DNA of 64,000 nt. It comes from Colocasia esculenta. Its lineage: Eukaryota; Streptophyta; Magnoliopsida; Alismatales; Araceae. The notes beneath the pieces were generated by a model. That model searched no databases. It was not told where the DNA came from and saw only the letters and a program-made list of their open reading frames with translations. The translations under genes were made by a program, and so were the position numbers. The DNA lies in assembly GCA_014218235.1 (NCBI GenBank), contig CM024755.1, positions 99,676,948-99,740,947 of the forward strand. Reading direction: 5' to 3'. This document shows, one piece after another, positions 44,154 to 54,620 of this stretch (position 1 is its first letter; each line of letters opens with the position of its first letter).

Positions 44154-47100
44154 TTACAAATTACACATGCCTAATTCCCTTCTAAGAGACGTAAATCTCT
44201 CTTGAGGTAAGGCTTTTGTAAAGATATCTGCTTACTGATTTAGAGTATCTATAAAGAAAATATTTATATTACCATTCGCTACATGATCTCTAATAAAATG
44301 ATATCTGACCTCTATATGTTTCGTCTTGGAGTGTTGAACTGGATTTTTCATTAGATTTATTGCACTTGTGTTGTCGCACAGCAATGGGATGGTCTTGATG
44401 TGCAATCCATAGTCCTCGGGTTGTTGCTTTATCCATAGGAGTTGAGTGCAGCAGCTCCCAACAGCTACGTATTCAGCTTCAGCTGTTGATAGTGCTACTG
44501 AATTTTGCTTCTTTGAAGACCACGAAATCAAGCATCCTGCAAGAAATTGACATCCACCACTAGTGCTTTTTCTATCTACTTTGCATCCAGCATAGTCAGC
44601 ATCAGAATATCCAACTAAACTAGTTTCACATGATTTAGGATACCACAAACCTAGGTCATGAGTTTTAGCTAAATATCTAAAAACCCTTTTAATAGATATT
44701 AGATGAGATTCCTTAGGATCAGACTGATATCTTGCACACATACATACATTAAATAAGATATCTGGTCTACTAGCTGTTAAATAAAGCAATGATCCTATCA
44801 TACCTCTTTAAAGATTTTGATCAACTTTCTTACCTTCCTTATCACTGTCTAACCTAGTAGATGAGCTCATTGGAGTGGGCAGTGGTTTGGCATTTTCAAA
44901 GCCAAATTTCTTTAGAAGTTCCTTGGTGTATTTTGCTTGACAAATATGGGTTCCTTCATTTCCTTGCTTTATTTGTAATCCAAGGAAGTAGTTGAGTTCT
45001 CACATCATGCTCATCTCAAATTCTCCATACATGAGCTTTTCAAAATACTTGCACAAGGATTCATCAGTAAACCAAATATAATATCATCTACATAAATTTG
45101 CACAAGTAATATATTTTTATTATTTGATTTAATGAACAATATGCTATCTATCTGTCCTCGGATAAAACCATGATTTAATAAGAATGCACTAAATCTTTCA
45201 TACTATGCTCTAGGTGCTTATTTTAATCCATACAAAGCTTTATGTAATCTAAAAACATGATTTGGATAATCTAAATCATCAAAATCAGGAGGTTGTTCTA
45301 CATAGACTTCCTCCTTTATATAACCATTTAGAAAAATAGATTTTACATCAATTTGAAAAAGTTTTAAATCCAATGCACATACATAAGCAAGTAAAATTCG
45401 AATAGCCTCTAGTCTAGCCACTGGTCCATAGGTTTCATTGAAATCTATGCCTTCCTCTTGAGAATAGCCTTGAGCAATTAGTCTAGCCTTGTTTCTAGTG
45501 ATAACACCAACTTCATCCAATTTGTTCCTAAACACTCATTTGGTGCCAATCACAGGATGATCTGATGGTCTCGGAACAAGGGATCAAACCTGATTTCTCC
45601 TGAACTTATTAAGTTCATCTTGCATGGCTAAAATCCAAGATTCATTAGACAGTGCTTCATTGACTGTCTTCGACTCTATTTGAGATACAAATACTAAATA
45701 ATCACAAGGAATAACATTACCACTTGTTCTTACCCCTGCGGATGGATCTCCGATAATGTTGTCTATAGGGTGATCCTTTTTGTACCTCCATTCCTTTGGA
45801 AGATCATCATGAATAATTTCTTTTTGTTGTAGTTCTTCCAAGGGTGGATCTTCTCCATCTTTGATAGTTGCTTCCTTCAGTTTCTTGGAGAGATTTTTGC
45901 ATTTTCATCATCACTATCGACTACCTTTCTTAAGGAAGGGTTAGACTCATAAAAAATAACATGAATAGTTTGTTCAATTAATAAACTTCTTTTATTAAAA
46001 ACTCTATAGCCTTTATGTTTAGAAGTGTACCCCATAAAGATCACTTCATCAGATTTGGGATCCAACTTACCTATGTATCTCTTACCATTGATGTGAATGA
46101 AGCAAGGGCATCCAAACGTTCTGAGATGACTGATCTTAGGCTTCCTTCCCTTGTACAACTCATATGCAATTTTTTTCAGGATTGGCCTGATCATGACTCT
46201 ATTGATAATATAACATGCTGTATTAATTGCTTCTGCCCAGAAGTACCTTGGAAGGTTGTACTCAGATAGCATGGTCCTAGCCATATCTAATAAGGTTCTA
46301 TTCTTCCTCTCAGCTACTCCATTTTGCTGTGGTGTTCTAGGTGCTGAGAAATTGTGCTCTATACCTTATCATTACAGAATTCTATAAATCTATCGTTTTG
46401 AAATTCCCCTCCATGATCTGAGCGGATGCTAATGATGCTAAACTTCTTATCCTTTTGAACTACTTTATTAAAATTTACAAAACTACCAAATGTGTCATCT
46501 TTATGCTCCAAAAATGATACCCATGTAAATCTTGAAAAATCATCAACAATTACAAGTCCAAAGTTCTTTCCTCCCAGGCTATAGTTCTCATTGGTCCAAA
46601 CAGATCCATATGTAGCAGTTCTAGTAGTTTGGAAGTAGTAACTATTGTCTTTGATTTGAAGGAGGACTTTGCATGCTTCCCTTTTGTAGAAGGTTCACAA
46701 ATACTGTCAAGTCTTGAGTTTATCTTCGGCAGACCTTCCATCATCTTTGATAAGTTTTCTTATTCCATCCAAGCTACAATGGACTAATCTTCTATGCCAT
46801 AATTTAGCATTCTGATCTTTACTTACTACTAGACAAATATCTTGATCTTTCAGTTCTTCTAGATGCAGTACATATAGGTTCTTTTCTCTGCTGGCTTCGA
46901 AAACAGTTGCACCATCCATGATAATCAAACACTTAGATTCCTAAAATTTTATCTAGTGACCCTTGTCGCACAGCTGACTAATACTGATTAAATTGTGCTT
47001 CAATCATTTGACTCATAGTACATCTTCTATGAGGATTTTATCTTGGCTTCAAATAGATCCACAACCAATAACTGACCCTTTTCCATTATCGCCATAGATT

Positions 47101-47214
47101 ACTGTCCCCTCTTCATTTTTGATATGAGAGAACAATTTCTTGTTACCTGTCATATGCCTTGAGCACCCGCTGTCAAGGTACCACTTTGATGCTCTAAGGC
47201 TTCCCTGCAATAAA
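44154..47214 (-). pseudogene. pol: Pol of element B, broken
   Basis: Protease (WYLDSGCSRHMTGN near 47170), integrase fragments (47000-45900, with MARTMLSEYNLPRYFWAE), RT pieces (45535-45218, KARLIAQGYSQEEGIDF) and RNase H (GYSDADYAGCK, STAEAEYVA) are all recognisable and collinear with 10574-13639. Many stops and shifts separate them. The stop codon aligns with that of element 2 at 44154-44156. The RT catalytic region near 45090 is interrupted. Confidence 0.88.
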
Positions 47215-49002
47215 TCAATGAGATTTAGGTACCCAAGTTCTTTTGGGTCCTGGTTGGTTAGTTTCATCACAGTTTCTTTTGGGAATCCATTTTAGGTGTT
47301 TGGTTGTGCATGTTATTTTTATGTGACATAATTTGTTACAGTGTGTGCAGCAAGGAATATTATTTATTATTCTATTTGGCTTATGGTTTTTATTTTTATT
47401 TATTTTGTAATCAGGATTTTGTTTAGCTACGAATTTTGGAGTTGGATAAATTTTAGGATGAATTACAGTTTCCTCATTTTCTAGTGGAGTATATCCTAAG
47501 CCATATTTTTTCTTACCTGATCTTCTTGCTCCTTTTAATATTAAAGAGGATTTATCGTTTTTAAATTTTTCAACTGTGGCCATTAGATATTCATTATCTT
47601 TTGTTAGTGTGTTGATTTAATTTTTAAGTTTAATTGTGGTTTCCTAATTTTCTATTTTTGATATCTTTTCATTTTTATTCTTTATATCTTCATATAATAG
47701 TTCATTTCTTCTTTTTAATTCCAAAATTTATTTTTCTAATTGTTCAGTTTCAGATTTTAGATCTGAATTGGTTATTTCGAGACATGTATAGTTTTTCTTA
47801 GTTGTTTTTAACAATTTACATACATCTTTATATTTGTTGTATAATTCGTTAAAAGCATCTTCTAAGCTATCTGAATCTGATTCATTGCAAGAAGTAAAGG
47901 ATGAGTCAGAGGTTACCTTATCATCAACATTTGCCATGAAGGCCAGGTTGGCCTTTTCTTCTTCTTCTTCGCTAGAGCTTGACTCACTGTCTGAGTCACT
48001 TTCGTTGTTCCATGCAGCAGCCATGGCCTTCTTCTTGTATCTTTTGAATTTCTTTGAGTTGTCCTTCTTCTTGAACTCAGTTTTCTTTAATTTTGAACAC
48101 TCGGCATTGATGTGTCCAGGCTTCTTGCACTCATAGCATATCGGTTCTGGTCTCTTAACATCTTTGCCTTCAGATCTTTTAAAGTCTTTTCCTTTCTTGA
48201 AGTATCTTCTTCCTGACTGGTATTTCTTTTTAGCTAGTATACGTTGCCATCTTCTGGAGAGAAATGCTTCTTCACCTTCACTGCTCTCATGGCTTTTGTC
48301 ATTTTCTGATTCGCCATCAGATGTATCTTCTATGGCTTTGAGAGCATTGATGTGCTTCTTCTTGCTAAAGGATTCTCCCAGCCTCTCCATATTTATCTCA
48401 TGAGCCATTAATGACCCAATGAGCTTTTCAAGTGACATTCTTCTAAGGTCATTGGCTTCTTCTATGGCTGTCGCCTTTGGAGTCCATGAGGTTGGTAGAG
48501 ATCTTAATATCTTTCTTACCATGTCTCCAATTTCATAGGTTTTTCCAAGCCCAGCCAAACCGTTGGTGATATCTGTAAATCTACTGTACATTTTGGTGAT
48601 GGATTCTCCTGACTGCATTTGGAATCTTTTATACTGAGTTACCAGGATGTCTATCCTTGTTTCCTTTACCTTGTCAGTTCCTTCATATGTGATCCTTAAC
48701 TTTTCCCACATTTCCATAGCTGACTTGCAAGCAGAAATCTTGTTGAATTCTTTCTTGCTGAGTGCACAGCACAATATACTTTTAGCTTTGCTATTTAGAG
48801 ATATTTTCTTCTTGTCTTCATCTGTCCATTGGTTTCTCTCATTGGTTACCAAAAGGTCTCCTTCTTCAATGATTGACCAAAGTTGCAAGTCAAGACCTTG
48901 AAGGAAGAACTCCATTCGAGTCTTCCAGTAGTTGTAATCTTCACCGTCGAATAGAGGAGGTCTGTTGATAGACTGAACTTCTGCATATCCTTGAGCTGCC
49001 AT
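47215..49002 (-). pseudogene. gag: gag of element B, two in-frame stops
   Basis: Starts at ATG 49002 (MAAQGYAEVQ) and keeps one phase to the stop at 47215. It has the Copia gag domain, knuckle CYECKKPGHINAEC, the acidic stretch, the coiled coil and a second knuckle CTHCNKLCHIKITC. Stops near 47728 (a CAA codon in element 2) and near 47620 break the coiled coil. It shows that the frameshift in element 2 gag is a private defect. Confidence 0.88.
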
Positions 49003-49048
49003 TTATCTTTGCTCTTAAGATCGTGAGATTTTCCTCTTGAAGAGACTT

Positions 49049-49061
49049 GGCTCTGATACCA
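49049..49061 (-). other. Primer-binding site of element B
   Basis: Minus strand TGGTATCAGAGCC, two bases after the LTR end. Confidence 0.92.
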
Positions 49062-49713
49062 CTTGTTGCCTAGATAGCAAGCCCAGAGGGGGGGGGGGGT
49101 GAATGGATTGCTTAAAATTCTTTCGTGTAATAATTCCTATAAATAAAATAATAGACAGACAACACTAAGATCGATAGTTAGAGTTAGTGTTAATCAACAC
49201 AAAGAGAACAATCACACAAACAACAGGAAATTTTATCCTGGTTCGGATCAACTATCCTAAAGGGTCTTACGTCCAGTCCCCAAGCAACCACTTGGGATTC
49301 CACTATACAAAGGTACAGTCCCCCTTAAGGACAATTACACATCCAGCCGCAGTTGGCCTTCTCTTCTCAACCTGAAGAGGAACAACACCACCTATACTAA
49401 CAAGTCTTCTCTTCATACCAGAAGAGGATCAACCACAAAGAATGAGTTGTATGAAGAAGGCCCCAAGACCAAGCTTATAATCACTTGCTTGATCTGAGGC
49501 AAAGTCTGAGAGGCACAAGATGATTACAAAGCAGACACTCTCTCAGATCTACGCAAGATCTCAAAAGGCAATGCACAATTCTCACAGAGAGCTAAGAGCT
49601 ACAGAAAGGTTGGATTGGACGAGCTGGCTCTTGTTGTTCTTCAGTTGACTGATGTTTCAAGCTTCTCAAAGGTTCAAGAGTTCGAACTCTTTTGCTTGAA
49701 GTCGTCAGTCTTC

Positions 49714-49720
49714 TATTTAT
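49714..49720 (-). promoter_or_regulatory. TATA-like box of element B 5' LTR
   Basis: Minus strand AGATAAATAGAAG lies at the place of element 2's TATATATA, after a shared ACAACG...GATTTCA-like stretch. Confidence 0.45.
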
Positions 49721-50289
49721 CTTCTTTGAAATAATTTTGATCGTTGTAGTATCCGTTGAAATATCTGCTGTCTCACAGCTTCATGCACGTTAGAGAGACT
49801 GGTCCGAAGCAAAGAGCAGGTGAGCCTGCAGCCATTAATGCTTGGATTGACACATACACCTTCAAGGAAAGATTGTCTGAATCTTCTATCCTTTTGTCAG
49901 GTTGACAACTCCAACTTTGACGTGCGTTTCTACAAAAGTCCTGCATACAATAAATGATGACACCTACATAACTTTTCTTTGTCTAAATTGTCAGTCAACA
50001 TTAGTAGTCGTGTAGTATGAAGATACACCAAAAAGAAGATGTTATTCTGTCATCACACAAAGCAAGACTTTATGTGACAAGAGAGGTAAGCAAGGATATA
50101 TCATGTGGAAATATTGTACTAACACAATAAATGATCAAGATCTTAGGATACAGTATGATGTGCGGGAAGGCTTTTTGAAATCCACAGAGTTTCAAGCATA
50201 TGCATATTTAAATATTATAAGGAATGATTCTTAAATAAGAAGATAAAGCAAGGCTGTTCAAGAGCTATATAAATTTATTTAAAAGTAAA

Positions 50290-51060
50290 GAACATTCTAT
50301 ATAGAAATGATATTGATATCAAATCGATGATACAATCACGTGAGAATGTAATCCATGTTGAGACCAAGTCGATGTGAACATAATCCATGTATTAATGAAA
50401 TCGATGTTCTGTACAAAGTCGTTACTTAACAGAAATCGATGAGCAGATGAAATCGTTGTTTCATAGGAGGTCGTTGTTATGCTCAAATCATTGTTTAAGT
50501 AAAGGCAAATCGTTGTTTAAGTAGGCAAATCATTGTTGCGATCACATCATTCTTTAAGTGAAAGAAAATCATTGTTGTGATCAAATCGTTCTTTAAGTGA
50601 AGCAAATCATTGTTGCGATCAAATCATTCTTTGAGTGAAAGTAAATCGTTGTTTCAATCAAATCGTTCTTTAAGTGAAGCAAATTGTTGCTGTGATCAAA
50701 TCGTTCTTTGAGTGAAAGTAAATCGTTGTTTAGATCAAATTGTTCTTTAAGTGAAAGTAAATCGTTGTTTCAATCAAATCGTTGTTTAAGTAAACACAAA
50801 TCGTTGTTGTGATCAAATCGTTCTTTGAGTGAAAGCAAATCGTTGTTTTATTTATGAAATCGTTATGAGATGGAAATCGTTATTTTACTTATGAAATTGT
50901 TGTGAGACCGAAATCGTTGTCTTACTTATGAAATCGTTGTGAGACCAAAATCGTTGTTTTACTTATGAAATTGTTGTGAGATGAAAATCGTTATTTAAGT
51001 GACTTACAGAATCGTTATGGCAATCGAATCGTTGTTTCTATAAAGGAAATCGATGTGTAC
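50290..51060 (-). repeat. AATCGTT motif array, 5' LTR of B
   Basis: About 35 copies of AAATCGTTGTT and relatives, the counterpart of 31175-31760, ending about 570 bases upstream of the TATA-like box in the minus-strand sense. Confidence 0.88.
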
Positions 51061-51289
51061 TTAGACAAAAACATATGCATTGAACTTACAGTAGTGTGTG
51101 AGGATAACTTACAGTTTTACTAAATTTATTTCCTATGGATAAACTTTAGAAAAAGTTGTTAGAAAACACTTTTCAAGGTTTTGTTAATCACCAAAAATTA
51201 TATATATTATTCATAATAAATTTTATATGGAGATGGACTGATCATCATTTTCATTTGAGCGCCAAAGACATTTTGAAACATTTGAAATA

Positions 51290-51715
51290 TAGAGGCAATC
51301 GATGTTTAAGTAGAATAGTAATCGATGTTTCAGAGGCAATCAATGTTTCATAAAGGTAATCGATGTTTTAAATGTAATCGATGTTTCAATGTAATCGATG
51401 TTAAATAAAGCAATCGATGTTTGAGTCAATCGATGTTCTAAGGTAATCGATGTTTAAGTGAAGCAATCAATGTGTCAATGTAATCGATGTGAAAGACAAT
51501 TGATGTTCTAATGTAATCGATGTGTAGGATAATCGATGTTAATTAGTGTGAAGGACAATCCATGTTTCAATGTAATTGATGTTTAAGTCTAATTGATGTA
51601 ATCGATGTTTTAAGGTAATCGATGTGAAAGACAATCGATGTTTGAACATAATCGATGTTCTAATGTTAAATAATCGATGTGATATTAAAACAACAATCGA
51701 TGTGCCACTTTGACT
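51290..51715. repeat. AATCGATGTT motif array
   Basis: About 20 copies of (A)ATCGATGTTT or close variants at irregular 15-25-base spacing. The core ATCGAT is a palindrome. Confidence 0.85.
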
Positions 51716-51735
51716 GGACAAAATACAATGTGGTC

Positions 51736-52000
51736 GGTCGAAGTTAAACTTCAGATATGACGAAGTGGAACTTCGTATAAAACAGATCATAACATTGTCA
51801 GTCGAAGTGAACTTCGTATATAGCTTCGGATATGACAAAGTTAGCTTCAGATATGACAAAGTTAGCTTCAGATATGATGAAAGAGGACTTCAACTGATCA
51901 CGACCAAAACATGCATGATGAAGTGCCAGCTTCGTATATGACAAAGTGGACTTCGGATATGATGAAGTGTAGCTTCGGATATGACGAAACTAGCTTCGAC
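51736..52000. repeat. GAAGT/ACTTC hairpin array
   Basis: Repeats of CTTCGGATATGACGAAGT-like units, several forming perfect inverted repeats: ACGAAGT-GGA-ACTTCGT (51760-51776) and CGAAGT-GA-ACTTCG (51803-51816). Confidence 0.8.
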
Positions 52001-52181
52001 TGAACATGATCAAAACATGCATGACAAAGTTGAAACCAGTGTAAATCTATAATGATAATACAAGAATATATTGTATTCATGGGAGAAACATGATATAAAA
52101 TATATTAATGATATTTTTTAAGGTAAACATGGGTTTTGTTATCGCCAAAATAAATGGATAAAATATAGGAGTGGTTCAACA

Positions 52182-52196
52182 ATCTCCCCCTTTTTG
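52182..52196 (-). other. Polypurine tract of element C
   Basis: Minus strand CCAAAAAGGGGGAGAT before the LTR; a second tract lies at about 52278-52294. Confidence 0.82.
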
Positions 52197-52582
52197 GTGA
52201 TGACAAAACTCATGTGAATTTTTGAAAGTAAAATACTCAAGGCATTAAATAAACAAAAAATTTATAGTTTAAGAATACTCTCCCCCTTTTTGTCAATAAT
52301 CAAAAAGGAAGGATCTTACCATTTTGCTTACACTTCTTTTGTAGAGACTTCTTACCAATATGTTGTGAGATTGAAGGAGAGGGGTTCAAAAATACTTGTC
52401 ATGAATTTACATATCCCCTTATTACTTTCTCCTGCTTGATGTGAGGCTCCCCTCAGTTCATTGCTCCCCCTTAATGTAAGGCTCTTGTTGGGTTTGATCT
52501 TGTTGTTTACTTGACATATCCACTTGTTGTTTGTCAAGTCTTCAAGAGTATTCCCTACATTGATCCTATAAAGAGACATAAA
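52197..52582 (-). other. 3' region of element C internal part
   Basis: Holds the second polypurine tract and a further GGGGGAG at about 52464-52472. No reliable ORF; no trace of pol. Confidence 0.6.
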
Positions 52583-53383
52583 TTATTGCCAGGATATTAG
52601 TAGCATTGTAGTTTTTAAAATGAATATAATTTTTAAAAAAATGAAATTAAGGATGACTACTTCCTCTTCAGATTGGAATGAAGTGAAGAGTTGGTAGTCA
52701 CCAATCAGAGGCTTTTGAGCATCTGTAACCATACCCATTTGAATGCCTTTTGTTGTTTTGTTCTTCAAGAGCAGATTGGCATTCTCTTCATCTTCTTTTA
52801 TGCTTGAGCTGTCTATGGAGTTCTTTACTGCAGGTGTTGCTTGGAACATATGTGCCTTACCCTCAGCTTCTTCTTCATCAGAAGCTTCTTTAACACTTGC
52901 CTCTTCAGGGATATCCTTTTTGAGAAAAATTTGAGGCCCCCCCTCAATCTGAGGTTCCACCTTTATATCTTCTTCTTCATATGGAAGAATGTCTTTCTGA
53001 GCTTCTTTAGAAATTTGGGCACCAGTGTCCTCCTTGTCTTGAACTTCGACCACAATGGGTTCTCTTTCATATGTGAGGTTCAGTTTGTCCCACATATCTT
53101 TTGTTGTTTTGCACACTGATATTCAGTTAAATTTTTGCTTAGATAGTGCATATGACATGAACTTCTTAGCCTTGTTATTCAGGGATATCTTCTTTGTATC
53201 TTCAACTGTCCATTCTTCCTTGGGCTTAGATATGAGGACATCACCTTCTTCGATGATGCTCTAGAGTAGATAGTCGTAGCCTTGTAGGAAGAATTCCATC
53301 CTTATGCTCCAGTAAGTGTAATCTCCATCAAAGAGTGGAGGTAGGAAGATGGATTGACCTTTTGCAAATTCTTGAGCTGCCAT
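52583..53383 (-). pseudogene. Shortened gag of element C
   Basis: Starts at ATG 53383 (MAAQEFAKGQS), the same start as elements 2 and B, and keeps one phase to 52583. The first ~100 codons align with Sirevirus gag (PPLFDGDYTYW, MEFFLQGYDY, KISLNNKAKKF, MWDKLNLTYE). They then jump to an acidic E/D/S-rich stretch resembling the region after the first knuckle, so the middle of gag is deleted. Two stops occur (TAG near 53262, TGA near 53128). No CCHC knuckle is visible. Confidence 0.75.
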
Positions 53384-53425
53384 TCATCTTTGCTCTTTAG
53401 ATCATGAGATCTACTTGCTTGAAGA

Positions 53426-53574
53426 GACTTGGCTCTAATACCACTTTTTGGTATCAGATGAATGAAAGAGCTTGGCTCTGATACCACTTATTGGTATCAA
53501 ATGAATGAAAGAGCTTGGCTCTGATACCACTTGTTGGTATCAGATGAATGAAAGAGCTTGGCTTTGATACCACT
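53426..53574 (-). repeat. Tandem array of four primer-binding sites
   Basis: GGCTCTGATACCA-type sequences start at 53431, 53474, 53517 and 53560, an exact 43-base period. On the minus strand each is a TGGTATCAGAGCC-like site for initiator tRNA-Met. The units also contain TTGGTATCAGATG on the plus strand, so CTGATACCA-CTTGT-TGGTATCAG forms a 9-bp inverted repeat. The copy next to the LTR (53560-53572) carries one change (GGCTTTGATACCA). Confidence 0.88.
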
Positions 53575-54620
53575 TGTTGGCCCATGGATGGCAGCAAGGA
53601 TAAGCCTAGAGGGGGGGGGGGGGTGAATAGGTTATCTAAAAATACAAATAAAAATCACCACTTAAAAACATTGGTTAGTGAATGTAGTTGTGTGCAGTAG
53701 ATAGAGTAGTAGTGCGGAAGCAATTCAAATAATCAATCACACAAATGAACATTGAGAATTTTATCCTAGTTCGATACTTCTCAAATGGAAGACCTATGTC
53801 CAGTCCCCAAGCAAATCTTGGGATTTCACTAACCAGGGTACAATCCCCCCAAGGATATACAAACCCCCAGCTCTCCGTTAGTCCTCTTTCTTCACAAGTA
53901 GGAAGAAAACTCACTTCTGTTACAAGTCAAGAAGCCACCCTCCTGGAACAAACCCCAGTGCGGTTCTGCTAGACTTAAACCCCCAGCTAGGTTCTTCCAT
54001 TAACACAAGGGTAACACTAAGTACAGTCCCTCAGCTAGACAGACACCCAGCACTTCGGCTGGTCTTCTCTTCACCCTTGAAGAGGAAAAACCCTTGCTCT
54101 TTTTTAAGGAAGAATGAGCAGGCTGTGGAGATCAAGTTCTAAAGAAAAGAACTTAGCTTGCTTGATCTCCAACAACAACTTGAGAGCTAAGAGGATTACA
54201 TGATAAATACAATGAAACTTAAAACCCTCAGCCCAGAGACTCTCCCCAGATGTACAATGATGCACAGAGAGAGTGAAGGGAGAAAAGAAGCTTTGAATGC
54301 TTGAAGACTTCAGATGGTTGCTTGCACGCACACTTCTTCTTGGGCTCTAGCTCTTTCTCTCTTGCTTTGAGTGTGTAGGTGTTGAGGCTTCTCACTAGAT
54401 GTACACTCTTTGAATGATTTTCAGGTTTGCTCTGCTATGTTCTTCAGCCTTGCTTCATTCTTTTAAAGAGCAGCATGAATAGATCTGTTGAAGAGTATCT
54501 GTTGGAGCTCTTGGATACGTTGAGACTCTTCTACCCATTGCTCATCTTCTTCTTCATCTCCTTCCCTTCTTCTTCTGTCTAACAGACATCTTCATGTGTC
54601 TAACGGATGCTAGCAGCAGG
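53575..54620 (-). repeat. 5' LTR of element C, last part
   Basis: Minus strand ends ...CTTGCTGCCATCCATGGGCCAACA beside the primer site; the plus-strand G-run at 53610-53624 is the usual Sirevirus C-run. It resembles the R/U5 of the element B LTR (shared GTCCAGTCCCCAAGCAA stretch). The upstream part is cut by element E. Confidence 0.75.

Larger units (their letters stand above)
31008..51247 (-). mobile_element. Element B: Sirevirus, decayed, split by element D
   Basis: Minus-strand order from the right: 5' LTR, primer site, gag, pol, 3' ORF, polypurine tracts, truncated 3' LTR. Gag, pol and 3' ORF are clear relatives of element 2, but with many stops and shifts, so this copy is older. Element D (34945-42912) sits in the 3' ORF. 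The right end abuts element C LTR sequence. The left LTR keeps only its first ~970 bases. Confidence 0.9.
49064..51247 (-). repeat. 5' LTR of element B
   Basis: Minus strand TGATGATCAGTCC...TCTAGGCAACA, 2184 bases, close in length to element 2's LTRs. The first ~970 bases match 31008-31979. A G-run at 49086-49100 (plus strand) marks the usual C-run near the LTR end. TATA-like ATAAATA at 49714-49720; motif array at 50290-51060. Confidence 0.92.
51248..52181 (-). repeat. 3' LTR of element C, first part
   Basis: Minus strand starts TGTTGAACCACTCC beside a polypurine tract. It holds two arrays: AATCGATGTT units (51290-51715) and GAAGT...ACTTC hairpin units with GATATGA linkers (51736-52000). The remainder is missing. 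Confidence 0.8.
51248..54620 (-). mobile_element. Element C: non-autonomous Sirevirus derivative (partial LTRs)
   Basis: Minus-strand order: 5' LTR end (54620-53575), a four-copy primer-site array, a short gag pseudogene, two polypurine tracts and the first ~930 bases of the 3' LTR (52181-51248). The internal region is only ~1.4 kb and has no pol. Element B cuts the 3' LTR at 51248 and element E cuts the 5' LTR at 54621. Confidence 0.8.
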
